Positions 38,201 to 49,962 of a stretch of DNA of 64,000 bases are shown piece by piece. Under the pieces are notes generated by a model. It did no database searches. It saw only the letters and a program-made list of their open reading frames with translations, and had not been told where the DNA came from. Positions within the stretch are counted from its first letter, which is position 1. Each line of letters opens with the position of its first letter. Position numbers and translations under genes: made by a program. Source of the DNA: Anaeramoeba ignava (Eukaryota > Metamonada > Anaeramoebidae); assembly GCA_028826165.1 (NCBI GenBank), contig JAPDFW010000111.1, positions 62,001 to 126,000 of the forward strand, in the 5' to 3' direction.

Positions 38201-40400
38201 ATGCCTATTTTCATCAAACCTATTCAAACTATCAAACGAAAATAAGAAATGGTACAGTTCACTTGAAGAAACAAATTGGATCAATCATTTAAAAACTATC
38301 ATTTCATCATCAATACAAATTGGAAATTACTTGAACAACAACACATCAGTATTGATTCAATCAGCAAACGGAAGAGATCGGAGTGTTACAAGCGATACTC
38401 CAATATTATGTCGTTTAGAAGGAGACTCAAATGTGTTTATACGGCGAATAGAAGAACTTTATAATAATCAAAATGAATGGGTTTTAAATTCAAGAATAAA
38501 AAATAAGGAAACTTGTTTTCCTTTGAATAATTTGGAAGTTTGGACAGAAGATGGATTTGTCAAAGTTTATCAAATCGTTCGCCATAAAACTTGCGAGGAA
38601 ATTGTAAGAGTCGTGACAGACTCAGGTTCTGTTGATGTGACAAAAGGTCATAGTTTGTTGGATTTAAATGGAAATTGTGTTAAAATTGATAATGTTGATT
38701 TGGGTCATCCAATTCTTCACCATAAATTCTCTTCTTATCACCAAAAAAATACCAATTCTTCCCTCAAAATATCAGATAATTTAAACGCGCTTTTTGTGAA
38801 TAACCAAATTGCTTGGAGTTTTGGTTTTTTTGCTGCTTTTTCTCAGTGCGAATCTGGAAATAATTGGAAAATTACTCATTTTGATCACAATTTAATATTA
38901 AAATTCAAAAGTATTTTCGAGAATATTTTCATCAATTTAAAGGATAAAAACCAAAATATCAAGATGTCAAAAAATAGCAATCAAAGCATTTTTAAAATCA
39001 CTTTCAACATCGAAAATATCAATAATCGAAAATATGAATTATCATTAAATAACCCATTTTCTTCAAATCAAAAAACACTTTCAGAGCAATTCAATAAGTT
39101 TTTATGCAATCAATTTTTCCATTTTTCAGGAGAAAGAAAAATTCCTGATTTTGTTTTGAATTGGAATTCTCAATTTCAAAAGTCATTTTTTGATGGATTA
39201 GTTGGAAATAATTTATCAAAACCCAAAAAATTACAAAATCAAAAAATCAAGATTAACTCAAAAAGCAAATTATATATTTCAGGAATATATCTTCTTGTTG
39301 AAGAAATTGGGGAAATGAATATAAAAATAGAATTCAATGAAAAAAGTGAAGAATTTGAAATTGAAGTTTCAAAGAAAAAGGAAACAGAAAGAAATCAAAA
39401 GAAACCAAATCTATCAAGTTGCGTGAAACAAAAAATAAAAATAGGAGTTTCAAATCAATATGTATATGATTTGTCAACAAGAAACGAGCATTTTCAAGCA
39501 GGAATAGGAAATATTATTGTTCACAATACAGCACAATTATCATCATTAACACAATTACTTGAGGATCATTTTTATCGAACAATTCGAGGATTTGAAATTT
39601 TAATTGAAAAAGAATGGATTAGTTTTGGGCATGATTTTGGAATTTTTCGAAATTTTTCCAAAAAGAAAAATAATGAAAAACCAAGTTATTCTATTTTTAT
39701 TCAATGGATTGATTGTGTTTATCAAGTTCTTCATCAATTCCCAAATGCTTTTGAATTTAATGAAGATTTACTGATTAATATTCTTGAAAATCTTTTTAGT
39801 CTTAAATTTGGAACATTTATTTTTCCTTTTGAAAAAGATCGAAAGGAAAATAATATTCATTTAAATACTTATTCACTTTGGACTTCTATTAATGAGAATT
39901 TGGATTTATTTGTTAATCCTATGTATCAACCTGTTAAAGAACCTCTTAGACCAAGTGTTTTTACTCGACATATTGCATTTTGGGAAAGGTAGATAAATTA
40001 AATTAAAATTCATTTATAAAATTAAAATTAAAATTAAAATTAAAATTAAAATTAAAATTAAAATTAAAATTAAAATTCATTTATAAAATTAATTTTTAGA
40101 TATTATATGAAAAGTTTATTTTCTCAAAAAATTCAAGAAGAAACAAAAACAATTCAAAGAATTCTTCAAGAATGTTCAAAATTATCTCAAGAAATGAGTT
40201 TATTTGAAAAAGAAAATATTAAAGCATTAGAATATCAAAATAGATTATTGAAAGAATTAGAAGAATTAAAAAAACAACAAAATGATGAAACTCCTTTAAA
40301 TTTTTCAAGTTCAGATGAAGATGATGAAAAAGAAAAAGAAAAAGAAAAAGAAAATGAAAATAATAAAGAAAATGAAAAAGAAAAAGATAAAAGAAAGTGA
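35292..40400 (+). CDS. Myotubularin-family (PH-GRAM + phosphatase-like) protein with an intein in the P-loop; likely pseudophosphatase
   Basis: Myotubularins dephosphorylate PI3P/PI(3,5)P2 on endosomes, and about half the family are dead partners. Exons: 35292..35399, 35472..35504, 35646..35840, 35902..35986, 36593..36814, 37165..37377, 37951..39988, 40100..40400. The PH-GRAM part is GVLRLTNYRLYFIPTELDSI...ITLGNIASIEKFGG. Then come YNPIEEFKRFG, DSWRISQYNDEYKLSETYP, NRIPVLVWKNN, ETNWINHLKTIISSS and, after the intein, TAQLSSLTQLLEDHFYRTI, RGFEILIEKEWISFGHDF and FPNAFEFNEDLL, all family blocks. The P-loop reads IQSANGRDR|T instead of VHCSDGWDRT: the nucleophilic Cys is Ser, so it is probably inactive. 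The C-terminus is a coiled coil plus a Glu/Lys tract. The reading may originally have run on into the similar tract up to 40696. About 680 aa without the intein. Confidence 0.9.
35987..36592 (+). repeat. TAAAAT-hexamer intron in the myotubularin gene
   Basis: A 606-nt intron (GTAAAA...TTTCAG) of AAAATT units. The introns at 36815..37164 and 37378..37950 are built the same way. Confidence 0.85.
38382..39527 (+). mobile_element. Intein 3, in the myotubularin catalytic loop (382 aa)
   Basis: In-frame insertion splitting GRDR|TAQLSSL, directly after the Arg of the Cx5R P-loop. It begins with Ser (SVTSDTPILCRLEG, block A). It contains NLEVWTEDGFVKVYQIVRHK and VDVTKGHSLLDLNG (block B with TxxH), and ends VYDLSTRNEHFQAG-IGNIIVHN with Thr as the +1 residue. 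The SVT.DTP start and the HN|T end are the style of DNA polymerase B inteins, including those of giant viruses, rather than of the VMA inteins in this window (from memory, not a search). LAGLIDADG motifs are degenerate: SFGFFAAFS and FFDGLVGNN lack the acidic residues. Splicing residues look intact. No intron interrupts it. Confidence 0.9.
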
Positions 40401-40854
40401 TAATGAAAATGATAATGAAAAATGAAAATGAAAAATGATAAAAGAAAATGATAAATAAAAAATGATAAAGAAAATGAAAATGAAAATGAAAAAGAAAAAG
40501 AAAAAGATAAAGAAAAAGAAAAAGAAAATGAAAATGAAAATGAAAATGAAAATGATAAAGAAAATGATAAAGAAAAAGATAAAGAAAATGATAAAGAAAA
40601 TGATAATGAAAATGATAAAGAAGATGATAAAGAAAAAGATAATGAAAATGATAAAGAAGATGATAAAGAAGATGAAAAAGAAAAAAAAGATAAATAATTT
40701 TGTTCGTTTTAAAATTATCTTTTCAAGATTTTTTTTAAAACAAATTCTAATTTCATTTTTAAGTTAATCATATTTCAAATTAATAAAATCGTTTTTAATT
40801 TTTATTTTTTAATTTTGAATTAATTTTTAATTAAATTTTAATTAAATTTGAATT
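40401..40854. repeat. GAAAATGATAAA tract after the myotubularin stop, then A/T spacer
   Basis: From 40401 to about 40696 the GAAAAT/GATAAA/GAAAAA units of the last coding exon continue, with several one-base slips. One frame ends EDDKEDEKEKKDK plus TAA at 40694-40696, so the true C-terminus may lie here. From 40700 to 40854 there is an A/T-rich spacer between convergent genes. Confidence 0.6.
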
Positions 40855-43800
40855 TTAATTTTCTTTCTTTTTTTCATCATTTTCTTTTAAAATTTCGATT
40901 TGAGTTTCAACTTCTTTTTGTTCTTCTTTTTGTTCATCTTTTTTTCTAATCCAAACTTTTGGAGATTGTTTTTTAATTAAATTATTCTTTGAATTTTGAT
41001 TTTGATTTTCAATTTGATTTTCAATTTGATTTTCAATTTGATTTTGATTTTTCTTTTTTGTCCAAATATGAGGAGATTTATTTAAATTTTGTTTCTGTTT
41101 CTGTTTTTTCTGTTTTTGATTTTCATTTTGATTTTTATTTTCATTCTGGTTTTCATTTTTTCTAATCCAAACTTTTGGAGATTTATTTTGATTTTCATTT
41201 TCATTTTGATTTTGATTTTGATTTTGATTTTGATTTTGATTTTCATTTTCATTTTGATTTTCAATTTGATTTTCATTTTCATTTTGATTTTGATTTTGAT
41301 TTTGATTTTGATTTTGATTTTGATTTTGATTTTCAATTTTGATTTTGATTTTGATTTTGATTTTGATTTTGATTTTGATTTTGATTTTGATTTTGATTTT
41401 GATTTTGATTTTCAATTTGATTTTGATTTTCCTTTTTCTTTTTTGTCCAAATATGAGGAGATTTATTTAAATTTTGATTTTGATTTTGATTATCATTTTT
41501 CTTGAAATTCTTTGGAGATGAAATTTTTTGAACTTTAATTTTATTTTCTGGAATATTATAATTATAATTTATATTATTCAAACTAATTAAATCTCGAGTA
41601 GATAAACGAGCACCTTTTCTAAACAAAGATCTTCCACCCAAATTAGTAGCACCAACAAATTCATTTTCAAAAAGAACATCTGCAGTTTTTGTTGTTTGAT
41701 TAATTTGAATAATAGTTCCACGAGATCCAAAAGGAGGAATTCCTGTTTTGTTAACACTAATTACTTTCTCTCCAAGATCTAAATATTGTTGAGATGTTAT
41801 TGAATCAGTTTGCTGATTTCCACGAATTAATAAACTTTCATTCACATTATCAATTCTCAATTTGGAAAGTTTTCGAAATTTTTTTGGATTGTAAAAATTA
41901 TCCAAATTTCTCACTTGAGATTTCATTAAACAAAAATCATTCGATGAAACATGTTGCAATTCTATTTGCGAAGATGGAAGTGATTGAATCCATTCAAAAA
42001 CAACTTTAACATATTCATTTTCACGCATTGGAAGCTTGATATTATTAAAAAATTTAAAGTGCGAATCATTTTGAGGTTTTAATCTATTCAAAGCATAAAA
42101 AACTTGTGGGAATTTCCTTTTATAATTTTGAAGAATATGAAATGCATCAGGACTCAAGAATAAATCGTTATTCCGTGTTTGCCAACTATTTGAATATGAA
42201 ATTAAACCTGGTTTTAATAAAGATTCCTTATAGAAATAGAAATTCAATCCAATATTATATTTTCCAATATAAATACTTCGAAGAATTTTTTGAAGAACAC
42301 TTAATCTTGTTCTCATTATTTTGGCAACTGTTAGTATTGAGATCCATTGAGATCTCAATTTATTGTGTCGAAATTGATGGAAAGAAGATAATTCAATCGA
42401 AAAAGTATGTTTTTCAGGAAAAGATTGAATGATTTTTCCTGTTGCTCCATAATATTTTTTGCCAATATAAATCACATTTTCTTCATTTAGAATTTTGTAA
42501 TCAATTTTTCTTTTATTTGTTACATTGAATAAATCAAAAAGAACAAGATCTAAAGGAACTTGAAATGAAACTGAATTTGGATTTGAATTGTAATTAGAAT
42601 CTAAATTTGAATTTGAGTTTGAATTCCATAAATCTAAATTTTGATTTGAATTATAATTATAATTATAATCTGAATTTGAATTATAATTATAATCTAAATT
42701 TGAATTATAATCTGAATTTGAATTGTAATTATAATTGTAATTGTAATTATAATTGGAATCATTTTGAAAATTATAAATTGTTTCTTCATTTTCACTTGAA
42801 GCATAAACAATTGCTATTGGATTGTTTTGTAAAGTTACTCCATTTTGTTTCGATAATATACCTAATGTTTTTTCAACTTCTTCTTCATAATTGATCTGAT
42901 AAGATTCAGATTGATTATAATACCATCCATTATTAAAAACAATTCCAGTTATTCTTGCTTTGAAAAAAAATGGATAATTGATAAAACATGGAACTCCAAT
43001 ATAATCAAGATGATTTGTTGAATAATTAAAATCTCCATTTAAAACACGAATAGTAACCATTGGATAATATCTATTTGTTGATGATTGAAATTGCAAAAAG
43101 GAAAAAGATGGAAATCCATAAGGAATATAACTGGAAATATATTGATTTTCTTGATTAGGAAATTGGATTGTTTGCTTTTTTGGTTCAAATTTTCTGATAA
43201 TTTTTTGGATTTCTTTTGTACTTTTGCATTCTTTCAAATCTTTAAAACCTGGAATATTAGAATGAATAATTTCTCTGGATATTTTCTGACTGAATTTAAA
43301 CACCAAATTATCCCAATTATATTGATTTAATTCCTTTTCTTTTTTCTTTAATTTGTTTTCAAGATCAGCTTCTTTAATAGCTTTTACAACAGTTTCAACA
43401 TCAATAATTGGGACATAATTTGCAAAATTAATCCGAGCTTCTCTTGTGCTAAAATCATCAATTTCCAGAATATTTTCAGGGAAAAAATGCTTAATTGGTG
43501 ATTCTTTGCTTGTCAATAAAGACCGAAAAGATTCAGGAAGAAGAGAAGCACTTTGAGGCGGCAAAACCATAAGTAATGAATATAAAATTGGAAGTGGCTC
43601 AGTTGATCCAAAATTAATATTATCAAAAAACTCTTGATACCCTGATAAATCCTTTAGAAAAGGTGAGAAGCAATAGGGATATTGCCAATCCCAAGAAGGT
43701 GTTCCATAATAATAATATGAAGTGCAAAATGCTAATCCTTGTAAATATGATTGAAATACTTTTTCGATATGATTTGATGAGTATTCTTGTTGAAATAATT

Positions 43801-46800
43801 TTGAATAATATTCCTCTTTTAAATCATAAAGAGTATCATCTGATACTTGTTCATCTTGATCATAAATATTCATATTTGGTGGTTTTTCAAAATCATATTC
43901 GTTATTCATTTTATCTTCTGAGTTTTGATCATTAAAATGTAGTTCATCTTGAGGATCTTCTAAATAAGAAAAGGTTTCTGAATCATTTTGTGAATTTTCC
44001 TCAAGATTTGAATTTAATGAAGAATTATTTGGAGCATCAGAATCTTTTTCTTCAATATCATTGTTTTGTGAATCTATAAATTCATCAATTTTTTCAAATT
44101 CTATAACAGTATCTTCCATATTCAAAACATGTTTACTATCATCAAAATTTTGACTTTCGTTTTGACTTTCATTTTGACTTTCATTTTCATTTTCAATTTC
44201 ATTTTCAATTTCTTTTTCATTTTCAATTTCTTTTTCATTTTCAATTTCAATTTCCTTTTCATTTTGACTTTGATTTTGACTTTGACTTTGATTTTGATTT
44301 TGATTTTGATTTTCATAAAATTTTATCGTTTTTTGGAGAAATTTTGGATTGTTTTTTAAAAATTCTTCTTGATATTCCTCAATTAATGAAAGGAAAATTT
44401 GTAATTGTTCATAATTGATTTTATCTTTGTTAACTAAATAACCAAATTTTGATTTGAATTCACAATATTTTTCAAACAAAATATTCAAGCCACCTTTATC
44501 AATTTCAAATCCAATCATAGTAGGAAGAAAATCATTTCCAAGAAACAAACAAACAAAAATAAAATCATCAATCAATCTTTCGAAATCATTTTTAACAAGA
44601 TCCAATTTTTCTTGGAAATCAAAAATTAAATATTCTCTCAATAAATTGATAAAAATGAACTGATATTTTTCTTGATTTGTTTTTGATTGAAGTTTCAAAT
44701 TTTTAAAATAGTTTCCGCTATAAATGTTTGAAATTAAAACAATATTTTTATGATGAGTTGCTAATGATAAAAGAACCATATCTGAATCAGGAGAATAAAT
44801 ACAATAAGTATCATTTATTGAATAATCATTTGATTGTTTTTTCAATTTAATATCATCAAATATCTTGTGTTCTCCTTCGCCAGGAACAGAAGAATTACTG
44901 AAAACTACTTTGATTTTTTGCCAAAGAGGATGATTATTGATTTTTTCTCGAATTAAGTATTCAATTGATTTATCTAATTTTTTCATAAATTGAGTTCCTG
45001 GAGTGATTGAATTTGGATCAAATTTTAGTTTTTGGATTCTTGGATTTTTTGGGTTTAATTTTGCTTTTTGAACAGAAGCAAATCGTCTTTCTCTTTGTTC
45101 TTTTAATTTTGCAAGAGGTGAAATACCTAAATCAATTCAAATCAATTAAAAAAAAATTTAAATCAATTCAATTAAACAATTTAAATCAATTCAATTAAAT
45201 CAAAATTTAAAATTTAATTTAATATTTAATTTAATATTTAATTTAATATTTAATTTAATATTTAATTTAATATTTAATTTAATATTTAATTTAAAATTTA
45301 ATTTTTAATATTTAATATTTAATTTAATATTTAATTTTTAATATTTAATTTAATGTTTAATTCAATTCAATTCAATTCAATTCAATATTTAATTCAATTC
45401 AATTCAATTCAATTCAATTTAATATTCAATTCAATTTAATATTTAATTTAATATTTAATCTTAATTTAATATTTAATTTAATATTTAATTTAATATATTT
45501 AATTCAATATTTAATTCAATATTTAATATTTAAATTCAATTCAATATTCAATTCAATTTAATATTTAATATTCAATTCAATTTAATTTTAATATTTAATA
45601 TTCCATTCAATTCAATATTCAATTCAATATTCATTCAATTCAATATTTACTAAATTAAATTTATTCAAATTCATTCAATTCAATTCCAATTCAATTTCAA
45701 ATATTCCAATTCAATATTCAATTCAATTTAATTCAATTCAATTCAATTCCATTCCAATTCAATTCGATTCGATTCAATTCGATTCAATTCAATTCAATTC
45801 AATTCATTTTTATTCAATATTCAATATTCAATTCAATTTATTAAATTTAATAAATATTCAATATTTAATATTTTATTATTTAAATATTATTCAATATTCA
45901 ATTTCAATTCGATTAATTCGATTTAATTATTCAAATTCATATTAAATATTCATTCCAATTCAATTCGAATTATTTCAATTTAATTCAATTCAATTCCAAT
46001 TCTATTCAATTCAATTCCAATTCAATTCAATTCCATTCAATATTTATTTAATATTTATTATTCAATTCAATATTTAATATTCACCAAATATTCATTCAAT
46101 TCAATATTTAATATTTTTCCAATTTAATATTTTCAATTCCAATTATTCAATTTCAATTCAATTCAATATTTAATTCAATTCAATTCAATATTTAAATATT
46201 CAATTTAATATTCAATTCAATTCAATTCAATTCAATATTCAATTAATTGATTCCAATTTCAATATTATTCAATTTAATTTAATTCAATTCAAATTCAATT
46301 TTAATATTCGATTCAATATTATTATTCAATTTTAATATTTCAATTCAATTCAATTCAATTTAATATTCAATTTAATTTCAATTCAATTTCAATTCAATTT
46401 AATTCAATTCAATTCGAATTTAATATTCAATTCAATATTCAATTCAATTCAATTCAATTCAATTCAATGTTAATATTCAATTCAATATTCAATTCAATTT
46501 TTATTCAAATTCAATATCAATATTCAATTCAATATTCAATTCAATATTCAATTCATTCCATTTTAATATTCAATTCAATTTAATATTAATTCAATTCAAT
46601 TCAATATTCAATTCAATTTAATATTTAATTTAATTCAATTTAATATTTAATTTAATATTCAATTCAATATTCAATTCAATTATTTAATATTCAATATTCA
46701 ATTTAATATTCAATTCAATATTTAATTCAATTTAATTCAATTTAATTCAATTCAATTCAATTCAATTCAATTCAATTCAATTTAATATTTAATTCAATAT

Positions 46801-47363
46801 TCAATTCAATTCAATTCAATATTCAATTCAATTCAATTCAATTCAATATTCAATTCAATTCAATTCAATATTCAATTTAATTCAATTCAATTCTATTCAA
46901 TAATTTTTTTTCAATTAAAAATTAAATTAAAAAATTTTTCTCAATTAAAATTAAAATAAAATTTAATTAAAAATTTAAAAAAGAAATGTAAATTTAATTA
47001 CCATCAAATCCAAGATATAATTCTTTCTTAGGTTCAATTAATTCTACTAAATTTATTATTGAATTTAAAACTTCTCTAATGATGTCATCTTCAGAAATAT
47101 AAAAAAAAGGATTAATTTCTTTTTCTTCTGGATGTGAAACTTGATGTACAATTGCATTTAAATCAATATAAAAATAATCTTTAAAAAAAAGAAAATAATT
47201 TTAAATTTAATTTAATTTAATTAAAAAAATTTTTTTTCTTTCATTTTCTTTTTTAATTTTAATTTTAATAAATCAAACCAATATCTGGTTGAATAAATCC
47301 AACTGATTGAAAAATAGCTGGATATCTTTTTTTTAAAGTTGAAATAAAACGAAAAATTCCCAT
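40855..47363 (-). CDS. XRN1-type 5'-3' exoribonuclease with QN-rich, W-motif tail
   Basis: XRN1 degrades decapped 5'-monophosphate RNA in the cytoplasm. Exons: 47363..47279 (MGIFRFISTLKKRYPAIF), 47178..47002 (FYIDLNAIVHQVSHP...KKELYLGFDG), 45126..~40855. Catalytic acidic residues are visible: IDLNAIVH, VPGEGEHKI, SPDSDMVLL, DDFIFVCLFLGNDFLP. Further family blocks are ISPLAKLKEQRERRFASVQ, FDPNSITPGTQFM, FQSYLQGLAFCTSYYYYG and PSWDWQYPYCFSPFL. After these come SH3-like XRN1 middle domains, favouring XRN1 over nuclear XRN2. The C-tail has QN tracts with repeated SPHIWTKK/SPKVWIRK motifs. The frame stops at 41333 in the QN tract, where a T run on the plus strand (41337-41340) is one base longer than in the neighbouring copies. 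A second frame then carries the same tail to TAA at 40855. Confidence 0.92.
45127..47001 (-). repeat. XRN1 intron filled with ATTCA/ATATTTAATTCAATT satellite
   Basis: A 1.87-kb intron. The plus strand is ATTCAATTCAATATTTAATTT-type sequence based on the pentamer ATTCA mixed with TTTAATA. The flanking exons join as FDG|ISPLAKL, exactly as expected for XRN1. Confidence 0.85.
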
Positions 47364-47528
47364 TTTTAATAAAATTGTTTTTTTAAAAGAAAAAATGAAA
47401 AATGAAAAAAATAAAAAGAAAAATAAAAATAAAAAGTGGAATGTTTTTTATTTCAAAAATAAGAAATGATTTAATTTATTTAAATATTAAAAATTTTATT
47501 TTAAAATTTTATTATTAAAAATTAAAAA

Positions 47529-49870
47529 TTAAAATCTTTTTTTTCTTGAAATAAATTTTAAATCTTCATCTTCTTCTGAACTTCCATCTTGTTGAACATA
47601 ATAAGCAACATTTCCTTCAACAACTCTAATTCTTCTTCTTGTTTTTTTACCTTTTTTTTTTAAAAATTCCTTATATTTTTGTTGTTTTTGATAAATTGTT
47701 AAATTTGGATCAGAAAAAAAATCAAATTCTTCAATTTTTTCATTTTTTTCTTCTTCTTCTTTTGTTTTCCAAAATGTACAATTTTCAAATCCAAAAGATA
47801 CTCCATCAAGTATTAATTTAACTATAACTCTTGCTGTATTTTTTGCATCATCAAAACCTGAATGAAAATTTCCTTCCATTTCAATTTCCATTTCTTTAAT
47901 CATACTATAAAAAATTTTTATCCGATTTTAATTTTAATTTTAATTTTAATTTTAATTTTAATTTTAATTTTAATTTTAATTTTAATTTTAATTTTAATTT
48001 TAATTTTATAAATGAATTTTAATTTTAAAATGAATTTTAATTTTAATTTTAATTTTAATTTTAAATTTAATTTTAATTTTAAATTTAATTTTAAATTTAA
48101 TTTTAATTTTATTTTATAAATGAATTTTAATTTTAATTTTATAAATGAATTTTAATTTTAATTTTAAAAATTTTAATTTTAATTTTAATTTTAATTTTAA
48201 TTTTAATTTTAATTTTAATTTTAATTTTAATTTTAATTTTAATTTTAATTTTGATTTTAATTTTAATTTTAATTTTAATTTTAATTTTAATTTTAATTTT
48301 AATATCTACTTTTTTAAAGATTTTGGATTATTAAATCCATAAAAATCAGAATAAATTTTTTGTAAATCAATCCATTTATTAAAATAAGAAGGTCTTTTAA
48401 TATTTTTTTCAACTTTTAATTGAGATTCAAGAAGAGTTTCAAAATCATTATCACTACAAGTTAAAAAAACCCAATTTCCAATAACATTTTTATCTTTATC
48501 TAAAAATTCATTTTCAATTAACCATTTCTCAAATAATTCTAAAACTTTTGGAAATTTTGGAGCAAAATCTACTTGTTGCTTTTGAATTAAAAGATTTCAA
48601 TTAAAAGATTTCAATTAAAAGATTTGAATTAAAAGATTTGAATTAAAAGATTTGAATTAAAAGATTTGAATTAAAAATAAAAATTTGAATTAAAAGATTT
48701 GATTTAAAAATTTGAATTAAAAAAATTTTTAAATTAAAAATTTCAATTAAAAAATTTCAATTAAAAAATTTGAATTAAAAGATTTAAATTAAAAAATTTG
48801 AATTAAAAGATTTAAATTAAAAGATTTAAATTAAAAGATTTGAATTAAAAGATTTAAATTAAAAAATTTAAATTAAAAGATTTGAATTAAAAGATTTAAA
48901 TTAAAAAATTTGAATTAAAAGATTTGAATTAAAAGAAATTTGAATTAAAAGATTTGAATTAAAAGATTTGAATTAAAAAATTTGAATTAAAAAATTTGAA
49001 TTAAAAAATTTAAATTAAAAGATTTGAATTAAAAAATTTGAATTAAAAATTGAATTAAAAAATTTGAATTAAAAAATTTGAATTAAAAGATTTGAATTAA
49101 AAGATTTGAATTAAAAAATTTCAATTAAAAAATTTGAATTAAAAGATTTGAATTAAAAGAAATTGAATTAAAAAATTTGAATTAAAAGATTTCAGTTAAA
49201 AGAAATTGAATTAAAAAATTTGAATTAAAAAATTTGAATTAAAAGATTTGAATTAAAAGATTTCAATTAAAAGATTTCAATTAAAAGATTCGAATTAAAA
49301 GATTTGAATTAAAAGAAATTGAATTAAAAAATTTCAATTAAAAGATTTGAATTAAAAAATTTGAATTAAAAAATTTGAATTAAAAGATTTGAATTAAAAA
49401 ATTTAAATTAAAAGAAATTGAATTAAAAGAATTTGAATTAAAAGATTTAAATTAAAAGATTTGAATTGAAAGAAATTGATAAGAAATACTTGAGTTATTC
49501 CAGTTAAAGATGTACAAAATTTTGAAATTTTTTGATTAGAAATTGGTTGAACTAAATTAATTAAAAATTAAAAATTAAAAATTAAATTGAAAAAATATAA
49601 AAATTTTTTGTTTAAAAAAAAAATTAACCATAAGAATGAAAAAATCCTTCAATCATTAAATTTTGTGTATTTAAAATAACAACAGGAAATTCTATAATTT
49701 CAGGTTCATAAATTTCATAACCACACTTTAAATAAAATTAGAAAATTAAAAATTTAAATTTAAAAAAATTAAATTAAAATTGAATTTGAATTTGAATTGA
49801 AATAATTAAATGTTTTTTTTACTGTTGCTTCAAAATCTAAAATTAAAATTTTTTCAATAATAGAATTCAT
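47529..49870 (-). CDS. ERI1/ERI2-like DEDDh 3'-5' exoribonuclease
   Basis: Five exons with consistent phases: 49870..49823, 49725..49629, 49551..49490, 48578..48310, 47904..47529, giving about 280 aa. The DEDDh catalytic set is visible: DFEAT (Asp, Glu) near residue 13, the second Asp region FLTCSDNDFETLL, and the HSGFDDAKNTARV motif (His and last Asp). Substrate-side blocks are EIIEFPVVILNTQ, FFHSYVQPISN, SKFCTSLTGITQQQVDFAP and YFNKWIDLQKIYSDFY, as in ERI1/3'hExo and ERI2. Such enzymes trim 3' ends of histone mRNA, 5.8S rRNA or small RNAs. There is no SAP domain. The C-tail is Lys/Glu-rich. Introns 3 and 4 are satellites. It lies head-to-tail upstream of XRN1. Confidence 0.85.
47905..48309 (-). 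repeat. ATTTTA-hexamer intron of the ERI1-like gene
   Basis: A 405-nt intron. The plus strand shows ATTTTA units, i.e. TAAAAT on the coding strand, with a few ATAAATG interruptions. Only simple repeat is inside. Confidence 0.85.
48579..49489 (-). repeat. 14-bp satellite intron (GAATTAAAAGATTT)n of the ERI1-like gene
   Basis: A 911-nt intron of about 65 imperfect copies of GAATTAAAAGATTT, with G/C/A variation at the first position and GATTT/AATTT alternation. Flanking exons join as LTGITQ|QQVDFAP, the expected ERI1 sequence. Confidence 0.85.
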
Positions 49871-49962
49871 TTTTAAAAAAGCAAAAAAAAAATGAAAAAA
49901 AAAAAAGCAAAAAAAAATAATTTTTTTAATTTCATTTTTTTCCTTTTTATTTTTTAAAGAAA

